A stretch of 64,000 nt of DNA from Eudoraea chungangensis (GTDB taxonomy: Bacteria; Bacteroidota; Bacteroidia; Flavobacteriales; Flavobacteriaceae). Positions 36,128-44,222 of the stretch are shown here, piece by piece (positions within the stretch are counted from its first letter, which is position 1; each line of letters opens with the position of its first letter). The notes under the pieces are model-generated. The model saw only the letters and a list, made by a program, of their open reading frames with translations, searched no databases and had not been told where the DNA came from. The stretch covers positions 1 to 64,000 of the forward strand of contig NZ_JARDUB010000005.1 in assembly GCF_029360665.1 (NCBI RefSeq), given 5' to 3'. The translations under genes were made by a program, and so were the position numbers.

Positions 36128-37386
36128 CTAACTGGAAGGTAATTCTGAGTATTGCAAAAACTCATTTGTTGACCAAGTTAAAATCTACAATTACTGCATC
36201 CTTAGGGGTTACTTTTGGTATTGGAGCGTATATCACTCTGGTAAGTTTTATGACTGGTCTAAATGAGATGTTAGACAATTTGGTTCTAAACCAAACGCCC
36301 CATATTCACATGTACAACGATATAGAACCTTCGGCCCAACAACCCATAGACTTGGCAAGACCGCTAAGTACCGATTTTAATGTAGTTCGCTCTATTAAGC
36401 CCAAAATTAGTCAGACCAAAATACACAATGCCTTACCAATTTTAGACTACTTAAAGAAAAACAAAGAGGTAAAAGGAGCTACACCCCAGTTGAGATTACA
36501 AATTTTTTATATATCTGGTTCTATAGAATTAGGTGGGAATCTGGTTGGTATCGACGTAATGGAAGAGGTCCGACTGTCTAACATCAGAGATAACATAATA
36601 AAAGGAAGTCCGGAAGCATTAAAAAACAATGAAAATGGCATTTTATTAGGATCTGGCTTGGCAAATAAAATGTCGCTTTCCGTTGGGAACAGAGTACAGG
36701 TAAGTACCGTGGAAGGAGCTGTATTTCCCTTAAAAATAGTTGGAATCTACCAAAGTGGATTGGCCGAAATTGATAATATTCAAAGTTTTACGAACCTAAA
36801 GACCCTCCAAAAAATTCAGGGAAAAGCCCAAAATTATATTACCGATATCAATATTAAGCTGAACAATATAAATAAAGCAACCCCAATAGCAAAGGAGTTA
36901 GAAAAACAATTTAAGATTAAGGCCACAGATATTAATGAAGCCAATGCACAATTTGAAACAGGGAGTAGTATTAGAAATATAATAACCTATGCCGTTTCCA
37001 TTACCCTTCTTATTGTAGCTGGCTTTGGCATATATAACATCTTAAATATGCTTATTTATGAAAAAATGCAGGACATTGCAATCCTGAAAGCAACTGGCTT
37101 TTCGGGTAGAGACGTTCAGTATATATTTATGAGTCAGGCTATTATTATTGGCATTGCAGGTGGTATATTGGGGCTTATCCTTGGATTTATTTTTTCCACA
37201 ATAATTGACGGTATTCCCTTCGAAACAGAAGCCCTGCCAACTATAAAAACTTTTCCGGTAAACTATCAATTTAGCTATTATGTTATTGGAATTACATTTG
37301 CCCTAATATCCACTTTTATCGCAGGTTATTTGCCGGCCAATAAAGCCCGGAAGATTGATCCTGTAAGGATAATAAGAGGGAATTAA
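36124..37386 (+). CDS. ABC transporter permease, MacB/LolE type
   Basis: A 420-residue FtsX-family permease. It has one N-terminal membrane helix (about 20-42), a large periplasmic domain (about 45-275), and three C-terminal helices (about 285-305, 335-360 and 380-405) ending in PANKARKIDPVRIIRGN, the usual end of this family. It overlaps the adaptor gene by 4 bp and is followed after 9 bp by the ATPase, giving a complete adaptor-permease-ATPase set. Substrate unknown. Confidence 0.88.
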   Translation: MTNWKVILSIAKTHLLTKLKSTITASLGVTFGIGAYITLVSFMTGLNEMLDNLVLNQTPHIHMYNDIEPSAQQPIDLARPLSTDFNVVRSIKPKISQTKIHNALPILDYLKKNKEVKGATPQLRLQIFYISGSIELGGNLVGIDVMEEVRLSNIRDNIIKGSPEALKNNENGILLGSGLANKMSLSVGNRVQVSTVEGAVFPLKIVGIYQSGLAEIDNIQSFTNLKTLQKIQGKAQNYITDINIKLNNINKATPIAKELEKQFKIKATDINEANAQFETGSSIRNIITYAVSITLLIVAGFGIYNILNMLIYEKMQDIAILKATGFSGRDVQYIFMSQAIIIGIAGGILGLILGFIFSTIIDGIPFETEALPTIKTFPVNYQFSYYVIGITFALISTFIAGYLPANKARKIDPVRIIRGN

Positions 37387-37395
37387 TAATTTGGT

Positions 37396-38070
37396 ATGAA
37401 AGCAGTTTTAAAAGCTGAAAATATAAATAAACACTTTAAAAAACCCGTGGATTTTCATGTGTTAAAAGACATTAATTTCCAGATTAATTCAGGCGAGTTC
37501 AGCTCTATTATGGGGAAGTCTGGCTCAGGTAAATCGACGCTCTTATATATTCTCTCTACCATGGATACGGACTATGAAGGCAAACTCTTCCTAAATAATC
37601 AACTTGTTACGGGGAAAAGTCATCAGGAATTATCTAAAATAAGAAATGAGCATATTGGCTTTGTTTTTCAATTCCATTATCTACTTGCCGAGTTTAGTGT
37701 TCTGGAAAACGTGATGCTTCCAGCTAAAAAGTTGGGGCGTCTAAGCACTTCCGAAATTGAACACAATGCTTTTTCAAAACTTAAAATGCTAAATATAGAA
37801 CAGCTTGCAAATAAAAGGGCATCTAGAATTTCAGGCGGGGAAAAACAGCGTGTTGCAATTGCCAGAGCCCTTATAAATAGTCCTAGCATTCTTATGGGTG
37901 ATGAGCCTACGGGTAATCTAGACAGCTATAATGCCGAGAATGTTTTTCAAATTTTTAAACGCCTTAAAGAAGAAGAAGGTCTCTCTTTACTAATAGTAAC
38001 TCATGATTTAGACTTCGCGAAAAGGACGGATCGTATCATTGAGATGGAAGATGGTTATTTAGTAAAATAA
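37396..38070 (+). CDS. ABC transporter ATP-binding protein, MacB/LolD type
   Basis: A 224-residue ATPase: Walker A GKSGSGKST, Q-loop FVFQFHYLL, signature SGGEKQRVAIARAL, Walker B LMGDEPTGNLD, H-loop VTHDLDFA. It powers the permease encoded just upstream. Last gene of the LytTR-adaptor-permease-ATPase unit. Confidence 0.93.
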   Translation: MKAVLKAENINKHFKKPVDFHVLKDINFQINSGEFSSIMGKSGSGKSTLLYILSTMDTDYEGKLFLNNQLVTGKSHQELSKIRNEHIGFVFQFHYLLAEFSVLENVMLPAKKLGRLSTSEIEHNAFSKLKMLNIEQLANKRASRISGGEKQRVAIARALINSPSILMGDEPTGNLDSYNAENVFQIFKRLKEEEGLSLLIVTHDLDFAKRTDRIIEMEDGYLVK

Positions 38071-38152
38071 AGTAGCCAATGGCATCTTGTAAAATTGCCC
38101 ACTTAGTAATTGGTTTAAGAAGCTATTACAGTATTTTTATGAACCTATTGGC

Positions 38153-38196
38153 ATGACTAATATCATAAAATTTAATGCCCTGAACATATATCTTTA
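38153..38196 (+). promoter_or_regulatory. CRP/FNR-type promoter for 38220-38657
   Basis: Palindrome ATGACTAATATCAT at 38153-38166 and -7-like box TATCTTTA at 38189-38196. The palindrome centre is 33.5 bp from the first T of TTTA. Spacing and box sequence are identical to those of the thioredoxin promoter. Confidence 0.75.
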
Positions 38197-38219
38197 TAGT
38201 AATCTTAAAGAAAAGAATC

Positions 38220-38657
38220 ATGGCAGATACAAAAAATACTAATAGAGAAACTTCTAGCTGGAAAGAGTTATACATCCTATCAGATCATTGGAAGTCCGAC
38301 ATGGAATTTTATCAAGACGACCTTAGATTCTTACACCACCTGATAGACAAGTATATCATTTGGATTACTAAAGACAAAAATCTAAAATTGGTAGAAGAAT
38401 TGCGGAATCACCTACTTGAGCTTCGCACAGATAGTACAGAACTACTAGAAAAGATTACAGATCATAGAACAGAAATTGGGCGGATTATAGATAAAACAAG
38501 TAATATTAAGGAATCCTATATTACGAAAGAACATCACCAATTAGAAAAGGGCATTGCAGATTTTGTAAAAGCTTTCAGAGAAAATAGAAAAAGTGTTTTT
38601 CAGATAACAGAATATGTTATTGATAATGAGGAATTAGTAAATGTTTTAAAATCCTAA
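38220..38657 (+). CDS. Helical protein of unknown function, regulon member
   Basis: A 145-residue charged, helical, cytosolic protein. It shares the layout of 22361-22804 and 22915-23343: an early FYQDDLRFLHHLIDKYIIW segment, central heptads (KLVEELRNHLLELRTDSTELL), a YITKEHHQLEKG segment and a C-terminal SVFQITEYVI helix. Function unknown. A regulon palindrome lies 54 bp upstream of the ATG, so two of the three paralogues are preceded by such sites. Confidence 0.65.
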   Translation: MADTKNTNRETSSWKELYILSDHWKSDMEFYQDDLRFLHHLIDKYIIWITKDKNLKLVEELRNHLLELRTDSTELLEKITDHRTEIGRIIDKTSNIKESYITKEHHQLEKGIADFVKAFRENRKSVFQITEYVIDNEELVNVLKS

Positions 38658-38713
38658 TCTTTCTATTTGCGAATATATGTCTATACTACTTTGTTTGGGT
38701 TAACTTTTGGTAG

Positions 38714-38742
38714 TTGTAAATACAAATACTTCGTTATATTTG
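38714..38742 (+). promoter_or_regulatory. Bacteroidota-type promoter of tRNA-Leu
   Basis: TTG at 38714-38716 and TATATTTG (TAnnTTTG) at 38735-38742, separated by 18 bp. Transcription would start shortly before the tRNA at 38763. Confidence 0.8.
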
Positions 38743-38762
38743 CAGCTGCCAAAATGGTATTT

Positions 38763-38846
38763 GCCCACGTGGTGGAATTGGTAGACACGCTACCTTGAGG
38801 GGGTAGTGTTCGAAAGGACGTGCTGGTTCGACTCCAGTCGTGGGCA
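38763..38846 (+). tRNA. trnL: tRNA-Leu (anticodon GAG)
   Basis: An 84-nt class II tRNA. The acceptor stem GCCCACG pairs with CGTGGGC and the discriminator is A. The anticodon stem CTACC/GGTAG encloses loop TTGAGGG with anticodon GAG. A long variable arm follows, then the T-arm with GGTTCGACTCC. CCA is not encoded. A strong promoter and a terminator flank it. Confidence 0.96.
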
Positions 38847-38850
38847 CAAA

Positions 38851-38881
38851 AACTGCTTCATTAAAAGAAGCGGTTTTTTTT
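38851..38881 (+). terminator. Rho-independent terminator after tRNA-Leu
   Basis: AACTGCTTC and GAAGCGGTT form a 9-bp stem (one GT pair) around loop ATTAAAA, followed by a run of T. Confidence 0.88.
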
Positions 38882-38893
38882 GATCACCTTATC

Positions 38894-39604
38894 TCATAAT
38901 TCCTTTACCCTAATATCTTTAAACCAAACTCCGGCACCATGATCTTGCAGGGCAAAATGCCCTTCATTGGAGATACCATAATCCGGATAGTCATTCCATT
39001 TTCCGCTATTTCTTTTTTCTTTCCAGTCTTCAGATTTTTTGTTGAATTGAATAATTTTTTTTCCGTTTAACCAATGTTCTACCTCTCCGTTATTAAAAAC
39101 TATCTTACTCGTATTCCATTCTCCTACTATATTTAACTTTTTATCACCATTTGGAATATGCATGGCGTAGTTGGCACCTGCCTTTTGCCATTCTTCAATG
39201 GGATGATCAAAACCTGCATCATCTAGTATTTGAAACTCCGCACCAGTCTCGTAAGGGTACTTATATTTAGGGTCTTCCAAAACATGGTAAAAAACACCAC
39301 TATTGCCTTTGTTACTTATTTTCCATTTAAACTCCAATTCAAAATTATCAAAGCTAGCTAAAGTGATTATATCACCACCTTCTTCCCCTCCTTCACCTTT
39401 ACATGATATCAGGTCATTTTCTATCGTCCATTTAGCCGGAATTACTGCTGAATTAAATCCTTTCCAGTCCTCTTTATTCATAAGAGAGGTCCATTCCGAT
39501 TTTGTTGTGTCCCGAAGCTGAGAGATCGGGGTTTTGTCGTTGTCCTCTTTTATTTTACATCCAAGTCCAAGAAGTAGCAGGCATATAATTATAAAATATT
39601 TCAT
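38894..39604 (-). CDS. DUF1080 lipoprotein (3-keto-disaccharide hydrolase-like)
   Basis: A 236-residue protein with a lipoprotein signal (IIICLLLLGLGCKIK). The body is a concanavalin-like DUF1080 sandwich: WTSLMNKEDWKGF, FELEFKWKISNKGNSGVFYH, ETGAEFQILDD, NGEVEHWLNGKKI and a C-terminal GHFALQDHGAGVWFKDIRV. The family includes 3-keto-glucoside hydrolases and binds or cleaves sugars at the cell surface. It is convergent with the tRNA terminator and appears to be a single-gene unit. Confidence 0.88.
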   Translation of the reverse strand: MKYFIIICLLLLGLGCKIKEDNDKTPISQLRDTTKSEWTSLMNKEDWKGFNSAVIPAKWTIENDLISCKGEGGEEGGDIITLASFDNFELEFKWKISNKGNSGVFYHVLEDPKYKYPYETGAEFQILDDAGFDHPIEEWQKAGANYAMHIPNGDKKLNIVGEWNTSKIVFNNGEVEHWLNGKKIIQFNKKSEDWKEKRNSGKWNDYPDYGISNEGHFALQDHGAGVWFKDIRVKEL

Positions 39605-39817
39605 AAGAAAGCGAATATAAAGACTTAAAACTATAGTTTACTGAATGTAATTCCCACCTTCTAGCAAGCTCTAAGTGGGTGTTAGTGCGATTAAAGATAT
39701 CCTATTTAATAGAATTCCCTTCCGTTTTTAAGCTACTTCTATGCATTAATTTTACGGAACATCCCATATTTCAATAAAATTTATGCTAACATTAGGAAAG
39801 TAAGGCTAAAAAATCTT

Positions 39818-39825
39818 TAACTTTG
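39818..39825 (+). promoter_or_regulatory. Likely -7 box of the regulator-crt operon
   Basis: TAACTTTG matches TAnnTTTG 18 bp before the ATG of the MerR-like gene. There is no TTG at the usual distance upstream, so the promoter is weak by sequence or needs control by the regulator. Confidence 0.5.
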
Positions 39826-39843
39826 TTTAAACATTATTTATAA

Positions 39844-40746
39844 ATGATGAACAATGTAAAAAAATCTTTTAGCATTCGTGATTTAGAAAACCTATCGGGT
39901 ATTAAAGCACATACCATTCGAATATGGGAAAAAAGGTATGACCTTTTATCTCCCGAACGAACTACTACTAACATAAGAACCTATAGTCTAGAGAGTTTGC
40001 AAAAGCTTTTAAATATTACTTTGCTCTACAATAATGGCTACAAGATTTCAAAGATTTCAAAAATCCCAGAGAATGAAATAGCTCTGGTAGTAAGAGAAAT
40101 CGTAGCCAAAAATAGTGTTCAAAATCATGCCTTGAATGCTTTTAAGCTTTCCATGATAAATTTTGATATAACTCTATTTCAAAATACATACAATACTTTA
40201 CTAGCAGAAAAGTCTTTTCGAGAAATATTTTGGGATGTATTTATTCCGCTGCTAAATGAACTTGGTCTTCTATGGCAGACAGATACTATAAGTCCTGCAC
40301 ATGAACATTTCATCACAAATTTAATTAAACAGAAGATTTATACCAGTACGGAAAAGTTGCAATTGATGGAACCTAGCAAGAAAGATAAAGTATTTGTACT
40401 CTTTCTTCCCGAGAATGAAATCCATGAAATTGGTTTATTATTTATCAATTACGAAATAATCTTAAGAGGTTACAAAACCATTTATCTTGGGCAGACAATG
40501 CCTATTGAGAATCTTACAGATCTCAAAAATTATTATCAAAATTTGCACTTTGTTTCCTATTTCACTGTGGTTCCTACCAAAGACAAATTATCTAATTACA
40601 TTCGTGATTTTGGCAATATTCTTGCGGAAAATGGAAAGTCTTCTTTATGGGTTTTAGGTAGGCAAATTCAACACCTAAATAAGGAAAAACTTCCACCATA
40701 CATTCGTACCTTTGAATCTGTGGAAGAATTGTCTACAGCCTTGTAA
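39844..40746 (+). CDS. MerR-type regulator with CarH/LitR-like B12-binding domain
   Basis: A 300-residue protein. The MerR HTH is at about 8-75 (FSIRDLENLSGIKAHTIRIW, EKRYDLLSPERT). A helical cap at about 95-165 carries W144-x9-E154-H155, the upper-ligand motif of B12 photoreceptors of the CarH family. A Rossmann-like B12-binding domain (about 183-300) has E192-I-H194-E-I-G197, so the DxHxxG motif keeps its cobalt-ligand His but has Glu for Asp. It is the first gene before crtI, crtB and crtZ (22 bp to crtI). Proteins of this type repress carotenoid genes in the dark and release DNA on illumination; that role is inferred here. Confidence 0.82.
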   Translation: MMNNVKKSFSIRDLENLSGIKAHTIRIWEKRYDLLSPERTTTNIRTYSLESLQKLLNITLLYNNGYKISKISKIPENEIALVVREIVAKNSVQNHALNAFKLSMINFDITLFQNTYNTLLAEKSFREIFWDVFIPLLNELGLLWQTDTISPAHEHFITNLIKQKIYTSTEKLQLMEPSKKDKVFVLFLPENEIHEIGLLFINYEIILRGYKTIYLGQTMPIENLTDLKNYYQNLHFVSYFTVVPTKDKLSNYIRDFGNILAENGKSSLWVLGRQIQHLNKEKLPPYIRTFESVEELSTAL

Positions 40747-40768
40747 TTTTAGATATTCAACTATATAA

Positions 40769-42247
40769 ATGGAAAATAAGAAGAAAAAAGTAGTCGTAAT
40801 TGGCTCTGGTTTTTCCTCCTTATCTGCGGCTTGCTATCTGGCCAAAGATGGCTATAACGTTAGTATTTATGAAAAAAATGATACCGTCGGCGGAAGAGCT
40901 AGACAATTAAAAAAAGAAGGTTTTACTTTCGACATAGGTCCAAGTTGGTACTGGATGCCAGACATTTTTGATCGGTTTTTTGAAGATTTTGGCAAGAAGA
41001 CCTCAGACTATTATCAACTAGACAAGCTAAACCCTGCGTATAAGATATTTTTTGAAGACGATATTATAACCATAGGCGATTGCCTAGATTCTATTTATAA
41101 GGAGTTTGAAAGAATTGAAAAAGGAAGTTCTGTACGCTTAGAAAAGTTTATAAAAAAGGCTCAGCGAAATTACGACATTGCGATTAACGAAATAGTTTAT
41201 AGACCTGGTTTATCTCCCCTAGAATTGGTTACAAAAGATACCATCATTAGAGTGGACCAATTTTTTAAAACCATTAGTCAGGAAGTTAGAAGAAACTTTA
41301 AAAATCCTAAGTTAATCTCAACACTAGAATTCCCAGTACTCTTTCTTGGAGCAAAACCAAGTAAAACACCAGCATTCTATAGCTTTATGAATTTTGCAGA
41401 TTTTGGTTTAGGAACTTGGCACCCAAAAGGAGGCATGTATCAGATTATTTTAGCTATGAAGGCATTAGCTGAAGAACTGGGAGTATCTATATATACGGAA
41501 AGACCCATTTCAAAAATTCTTGTCAAAGACAAGAAGGTATATGGGATTAAAACAAATGAAGAGGATGTTTTTGCAGATTTAGTATTAAGTGGTGCCGATT
41601 ATCATCATACCGAAAGCCTGCTGGAAAAATCACAAAGACAATACAGCGATAGTTATTGGGAGAAAAAAACATTTGCACCATCTTCCCTTCTTTTCTTTGT
41701 AGGTTTTGATAAAAAATTAAACAATATAGAGCACCACAACCTATTCTTCGACACAGACTTTAGCCAACATGCCAGTGAGATATACGACAAGCCTAAATGG
41801 CCTTCTAGACCTCTGTTTTATGCTAACTTTCCTTCGGTAACCGATGAAGGTATGGCACCAGAAAATCATGAAACAGCCTTCTTTCTTATTCCTATTGCAC
41901 CAGGCTTAGAGGATACCCCTAGTTTAAGAGATAAGTATTTCAACATCGTCTTAAAAAGATTCCAAGAACGGACGGGTCAAAATGTGGAAAATAATATTAT
42001 ATTTAGAGAGTCTTTTTGTGTAAATGACTTTATTAAGGAGTATAATTCTTTCAAGGGAAATGCCTACGGAATGGCAAATACATTATCACAAACGGCCTTT
42101 TTAAGACCAGGTTTAAAAAGTAAGAAAGTGGCCAATCTTTTCTTTACCGGACAGTTGACTGTTCCGGGACCGGGGGTACCACCATCTTTAATTTCGGGGA
42201 AACTAGTAGCGGAATTGATGCGTAAAAATTTAAATATTACTAAATGA
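40769..42247 (+). CDS. crtI: Phytoene desaturase
   Basis: A 492-residue CrtI-type flavoenzyme. The N-terminal FAD dinucleotide-binding motif VVVIGSGFSSLSAACYLAKD, then VGGRARQLKKEGFTFDIGPS, and the C-terminal FFTGQLTVPGPGVPPSLISG are family hallmarks. It converts phytoene to lycopene by successive desaturations at the membrane. The stop overlaps the crtB start (ATGA), suggesting coupled translation. Confidence 0.93.
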   Translation: MENKKKKVVVIGSGFSSLSAACYLAKDGYNVSIYEKNDTVGGRARQLKKEGFTFDIGPSWYWMPDIFDRFFEDFGKKTSDYYQLDKLNPAYKIFFEDDIITIGDCLDSIYKEFERIEKGSSVRLEKFIKKAQRNYDIAINEIVYRPGLSPLELVTKDTIIRVDQFFKTISQEVRRNFKNPKLISTLEFPVLFLGAKPSKTPAFYSFMNFADFGLGTWHPKGGMYQIILAMKALAEELGVSIYTERPISKILVKDKKVYGIKTNEEDVFADLVLSGADYHHTESLLEKSQRQYSDSYWEKKTFAPSSLLFFVGFDKKLNNIEHHNLFFDTDFSQHASEIYDKPKWPSRPLFYANFPSVTDEGMAPENHETAFFLIPIAPGLEDTPSLRDKYFNIVLKRFQERTGQNVENNIIFRESFCVNDFIKEYNSFKGNAYGMANTLSQTAFLRPGLKSKKVANLFFTGQLTVPGPGVPPSLISGKLVAELMRKNLNITK

Positions 42248-43083
42248 AAGTGATTTTTGATCAAGTTTCTTTTGAGTGTAGTAAAGTTGTTACTGAGTCT
42301 TATAGTACTTCTTTTTCATTAGCTACAAAAATGCTGTCTGCTTCTATCCGTAGCGACATCTATAATATTTATGGCTTTGTTCGTTTTGCAGATGAAATCG
42401 TAGATACCTTCCATGACTTCGATAAAGAAAAACTGTTCAATAGATTCGAGGAAGATCTGAATCTAGCACTAGAAAACAAAATCAGTCTCAATCCAATCCT
42501 TAACTCTTTTCAGAAAACATACCACAAATACCAAATCCCTTACCATCTTGTTAGCTCTTTTATGAAGAGTATGCGAATGGATTTGGACAAGACTATCTAT
42601 AACACCGAAGCTGAATTCAAAGAATATATTTATGGATCAGCTGATGTGGTTGGACTTATGTGCCTAAGAGTATTTGTAAAGGGAGATGACAACAGGTATA
42701 ATGAATTAAAAGAATCGGCTATGGCATTAGGTTCTGCATTTCAAAAGGTTAACTTTTTAAGAGATCTAAAAGCAGATTACGAACACTTAAACAGGTCTTA
42801 TTTTCCAAATACCAATCTATTAGAATTAGATGAAGCTTCAAAGTATAGGATTGTTGAAGAAATAAAAAATGATTTTAGCAAAGGCTATGAGGGTATTGTT
42901 CAACTTCCAAATGAGGCAAAATTTGGTGTTTATACTGCTTATAAATACTACCACAAACTACTTTGTAAGCTACAGAATACTCCTTCAATGGAAATAAAGA
43001 ACACTCGGATTAGAGTTCCCAATTATCAGAAATTTGGCTTGTTGGCAAAATCATATGTAAATTATAAATTGAATTTGTATTAG
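42244..43083 (+). CDS. crtB: Phytoene synthase
   Basis: A 279-residue squalene/phytoene synthase. The first Asp-rich motif is DEIVDTFHDFD, and the second region is FQKVNFLRDLKADYEHLNRSYF. It condenses two geranylgeranyl diphosphates to phytoene. It is downstream of and overlapping crtI, and 1 bp before crtZ. Confidence 0.93.
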   Translation: MKVIFDQVSFECSKVVTESYSTSFSLATKMLSASIRSDIYNIYGFVRFADEIVDTFHDFDKEKLFNRFEEDLNLALENKISLNPILNSFQKTYHKYQIPYHLVSSFMKSMRMDLDKTIYNTEAEFKEYIYGSADVVGLMCLRVFVKGDDNRYNELKESAMALGSAFQKVNFLRDLKADYEHLNRSYFPNTNLLELDEASKYRIVEEIKNDFSKGYEGIVQLPNEAKFGVYTAYKYYHKLLCKLQNTPSMEIKNTRIRVPNYQKFGLLAKSYVNYKLNLY

Positions 43084-43084
43084 T

Positions 43085-43534
43085 ATGAAAATTTTACTTT
43101 GGATTTTAATATTCTTAGGAACTTTCGGATTTATGGAGTTCATGGCTTGGTTTACCCATAAGTATATTATGCATGGTTTTTTATGGAGCCTCCATAAGGA
43201 TCATCATAAAAAAGATCATGATTCATGGTTTGAAAGAAACGATGCTTTCTTTATTTTTTATGCCGTGGTGAGTATGACTCTTTTTTATTTAGGAAGTTAC
43301 CACGGGTTTTGGATGGGATGGCCTTTAGGGTTTGGAATAATGGCATATGGAGCCACCTATTTTCTTGTTCATGACATTTTTATTCACCAGCGATTTAAAA
43401 TGTTTAGAAATGCGAATAATTGGTATGCAAGAGGAGTAAGAAGAGCACATAAAATGCATCACAAACATATTGGGAAAGGCGATGGCGAGTGCTTCGGAAT
43501 GCTATTAGTCCCATTTAAGTATTTTAAACGATAA
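43085..43534 (+). CDS. crtZ: Beta-carotene hydroxylase
   Basis: A 149-residue membrane di-iron hydroxylase with the four histidine clusters HKYIMH, HKDHHKKDH, HDIFIH and HKMHHKH and hydrophobic segments between them. It hydroxylates beta-carotene to zeaxanthin. The operon lacks a lycopene cyclase, which must be encoded elsewhere if zeaxanthin is the product. Confidence 0.93.
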   Translation: MKILLWILIFLGTFGFMEFMAWFTHKYIMHGFLWSLHKDHHKKDHDSWFERNDAFFIFYAVVSMTLFYLGSYHGFWMGWPLGFGIMAYGATYFLVHDIFIHQRFKMFRNANNWYARGVRRAHKMHHKHIGKGDGECFGMLLVPFKYFKR

Positions 43535-43600
43535 GTCTCTCCTAAGTAGTTTCTTATTGAGCCAGCCACGAAAAAAGTATGCCTTCTTTTCTTACGCTTT

Positions 43601-44158
43601 TTACTCCAGTAACTGGTTAATAAATTGATATGTATTCTGGTTGTCCCAATCTGCAATACCAGACTGGACTATCCTTATTACACCATTCCTATCAATCAAA
43701 TAAGAGGCCGGAGCCTCTGGAATATCAAAAGGTGCCTTTTCTCCAATAATTAAGTAGGTAACAGGAAAGTTAAAGTCATTTTTTTTCATAAACTCTACTA
43801 CGGGTTCTCTTTCCTCGTTTGTTACAAGATAAAATACCATTCTACCTTGATATTCCTTGTACATCTTCTGAATACTCCTTAATTCAGCTACACAGGGCAA
43901 CCGCCATGAAGCCCAGAAATTTACAAATATTACCTCTCCCTTTGATTCCCTAAAATTAAATGGTCTACCATCTGCATTTTTAAGCTTCCAACTAAAATCA
44001 CTAATAAGGTATGCTTCCTCAGGCTCTAAAACATCGGGTTCTGATGCAAATAATTGATTTAAAAGAACCTTAGCCTGAAAGCCTATTGGGGTTACGAAAA
44101 ATGAGAGAACAAATACAATTATAAAAAGATTCCAGATCGTTTTTTTCGAGACTTTCAT
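43601..44158 (-). CDS. TlpA-like thioredoxin-fold protein lacking one active-site Cys
   Basis: A 185-residue protein with an N-terminal membrane anchor or signal (about 8-27, IWNLFIIVFVLSFFVTP) and a periplasmic TlpA/ResA-type thioredoxin fold. The active site reads WASWRLPC: the first Cys of CxxC is replaced by Arg86, leaving Cys89. The cis-Pro region (PEAPASYLIDRNGVIRI) is intact. It cannot form the usual intramolecular disulfide, so it may be a chaperone-like or single-Cys thiol protein. It is downstream of the aconitase terminator. Confidence 0.82.
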   Translation of the reverse strand: MKVSKKTIWNLFIIVFVLSFFVTPIGFQAKVLLNQLFASEPDVLEPEEAYLISDFSWKLKNADGRPFNFRESKGEVIFVNFWASWRLPCVAELRSIQKMYKEYQGRMVFYLVTNEEREPVVEFMKKNDFNFPVTYLIIGEKAPFDIPEAPASYLIDRNGVIRIVQSGIADWDNQNTYQFINQLLE

Positions 44159-44175
44159 ATTTGTCTATTTAAACT

Positions 44176-44202
44176 AAAAACTCCCGAATATCGGGAGTTT
44201 TT
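44176..44202 (-). terminator. Terminator downstream of aconitase
   Basis: AAAAACTCCCGA and TCGGGAGTTTTT form a 12-bp hairpin with a 3-nt loop and flanking A/T runs. It lies 20 bp past the aconitase stop and ends that transcript. The symmetric A and T runs could work in both directions. Confidence 0.88.
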
Positions 44203-44222
44203 GAGCATTGTATATTCTGCAA

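Noticed and set aside
36124-38070. Possible prophage or insertion sequence around the ABC genes
   Set aside because: No transposase, integrase, terminal repeats or change of base composition was seen. The three genes form a normal exporter set.
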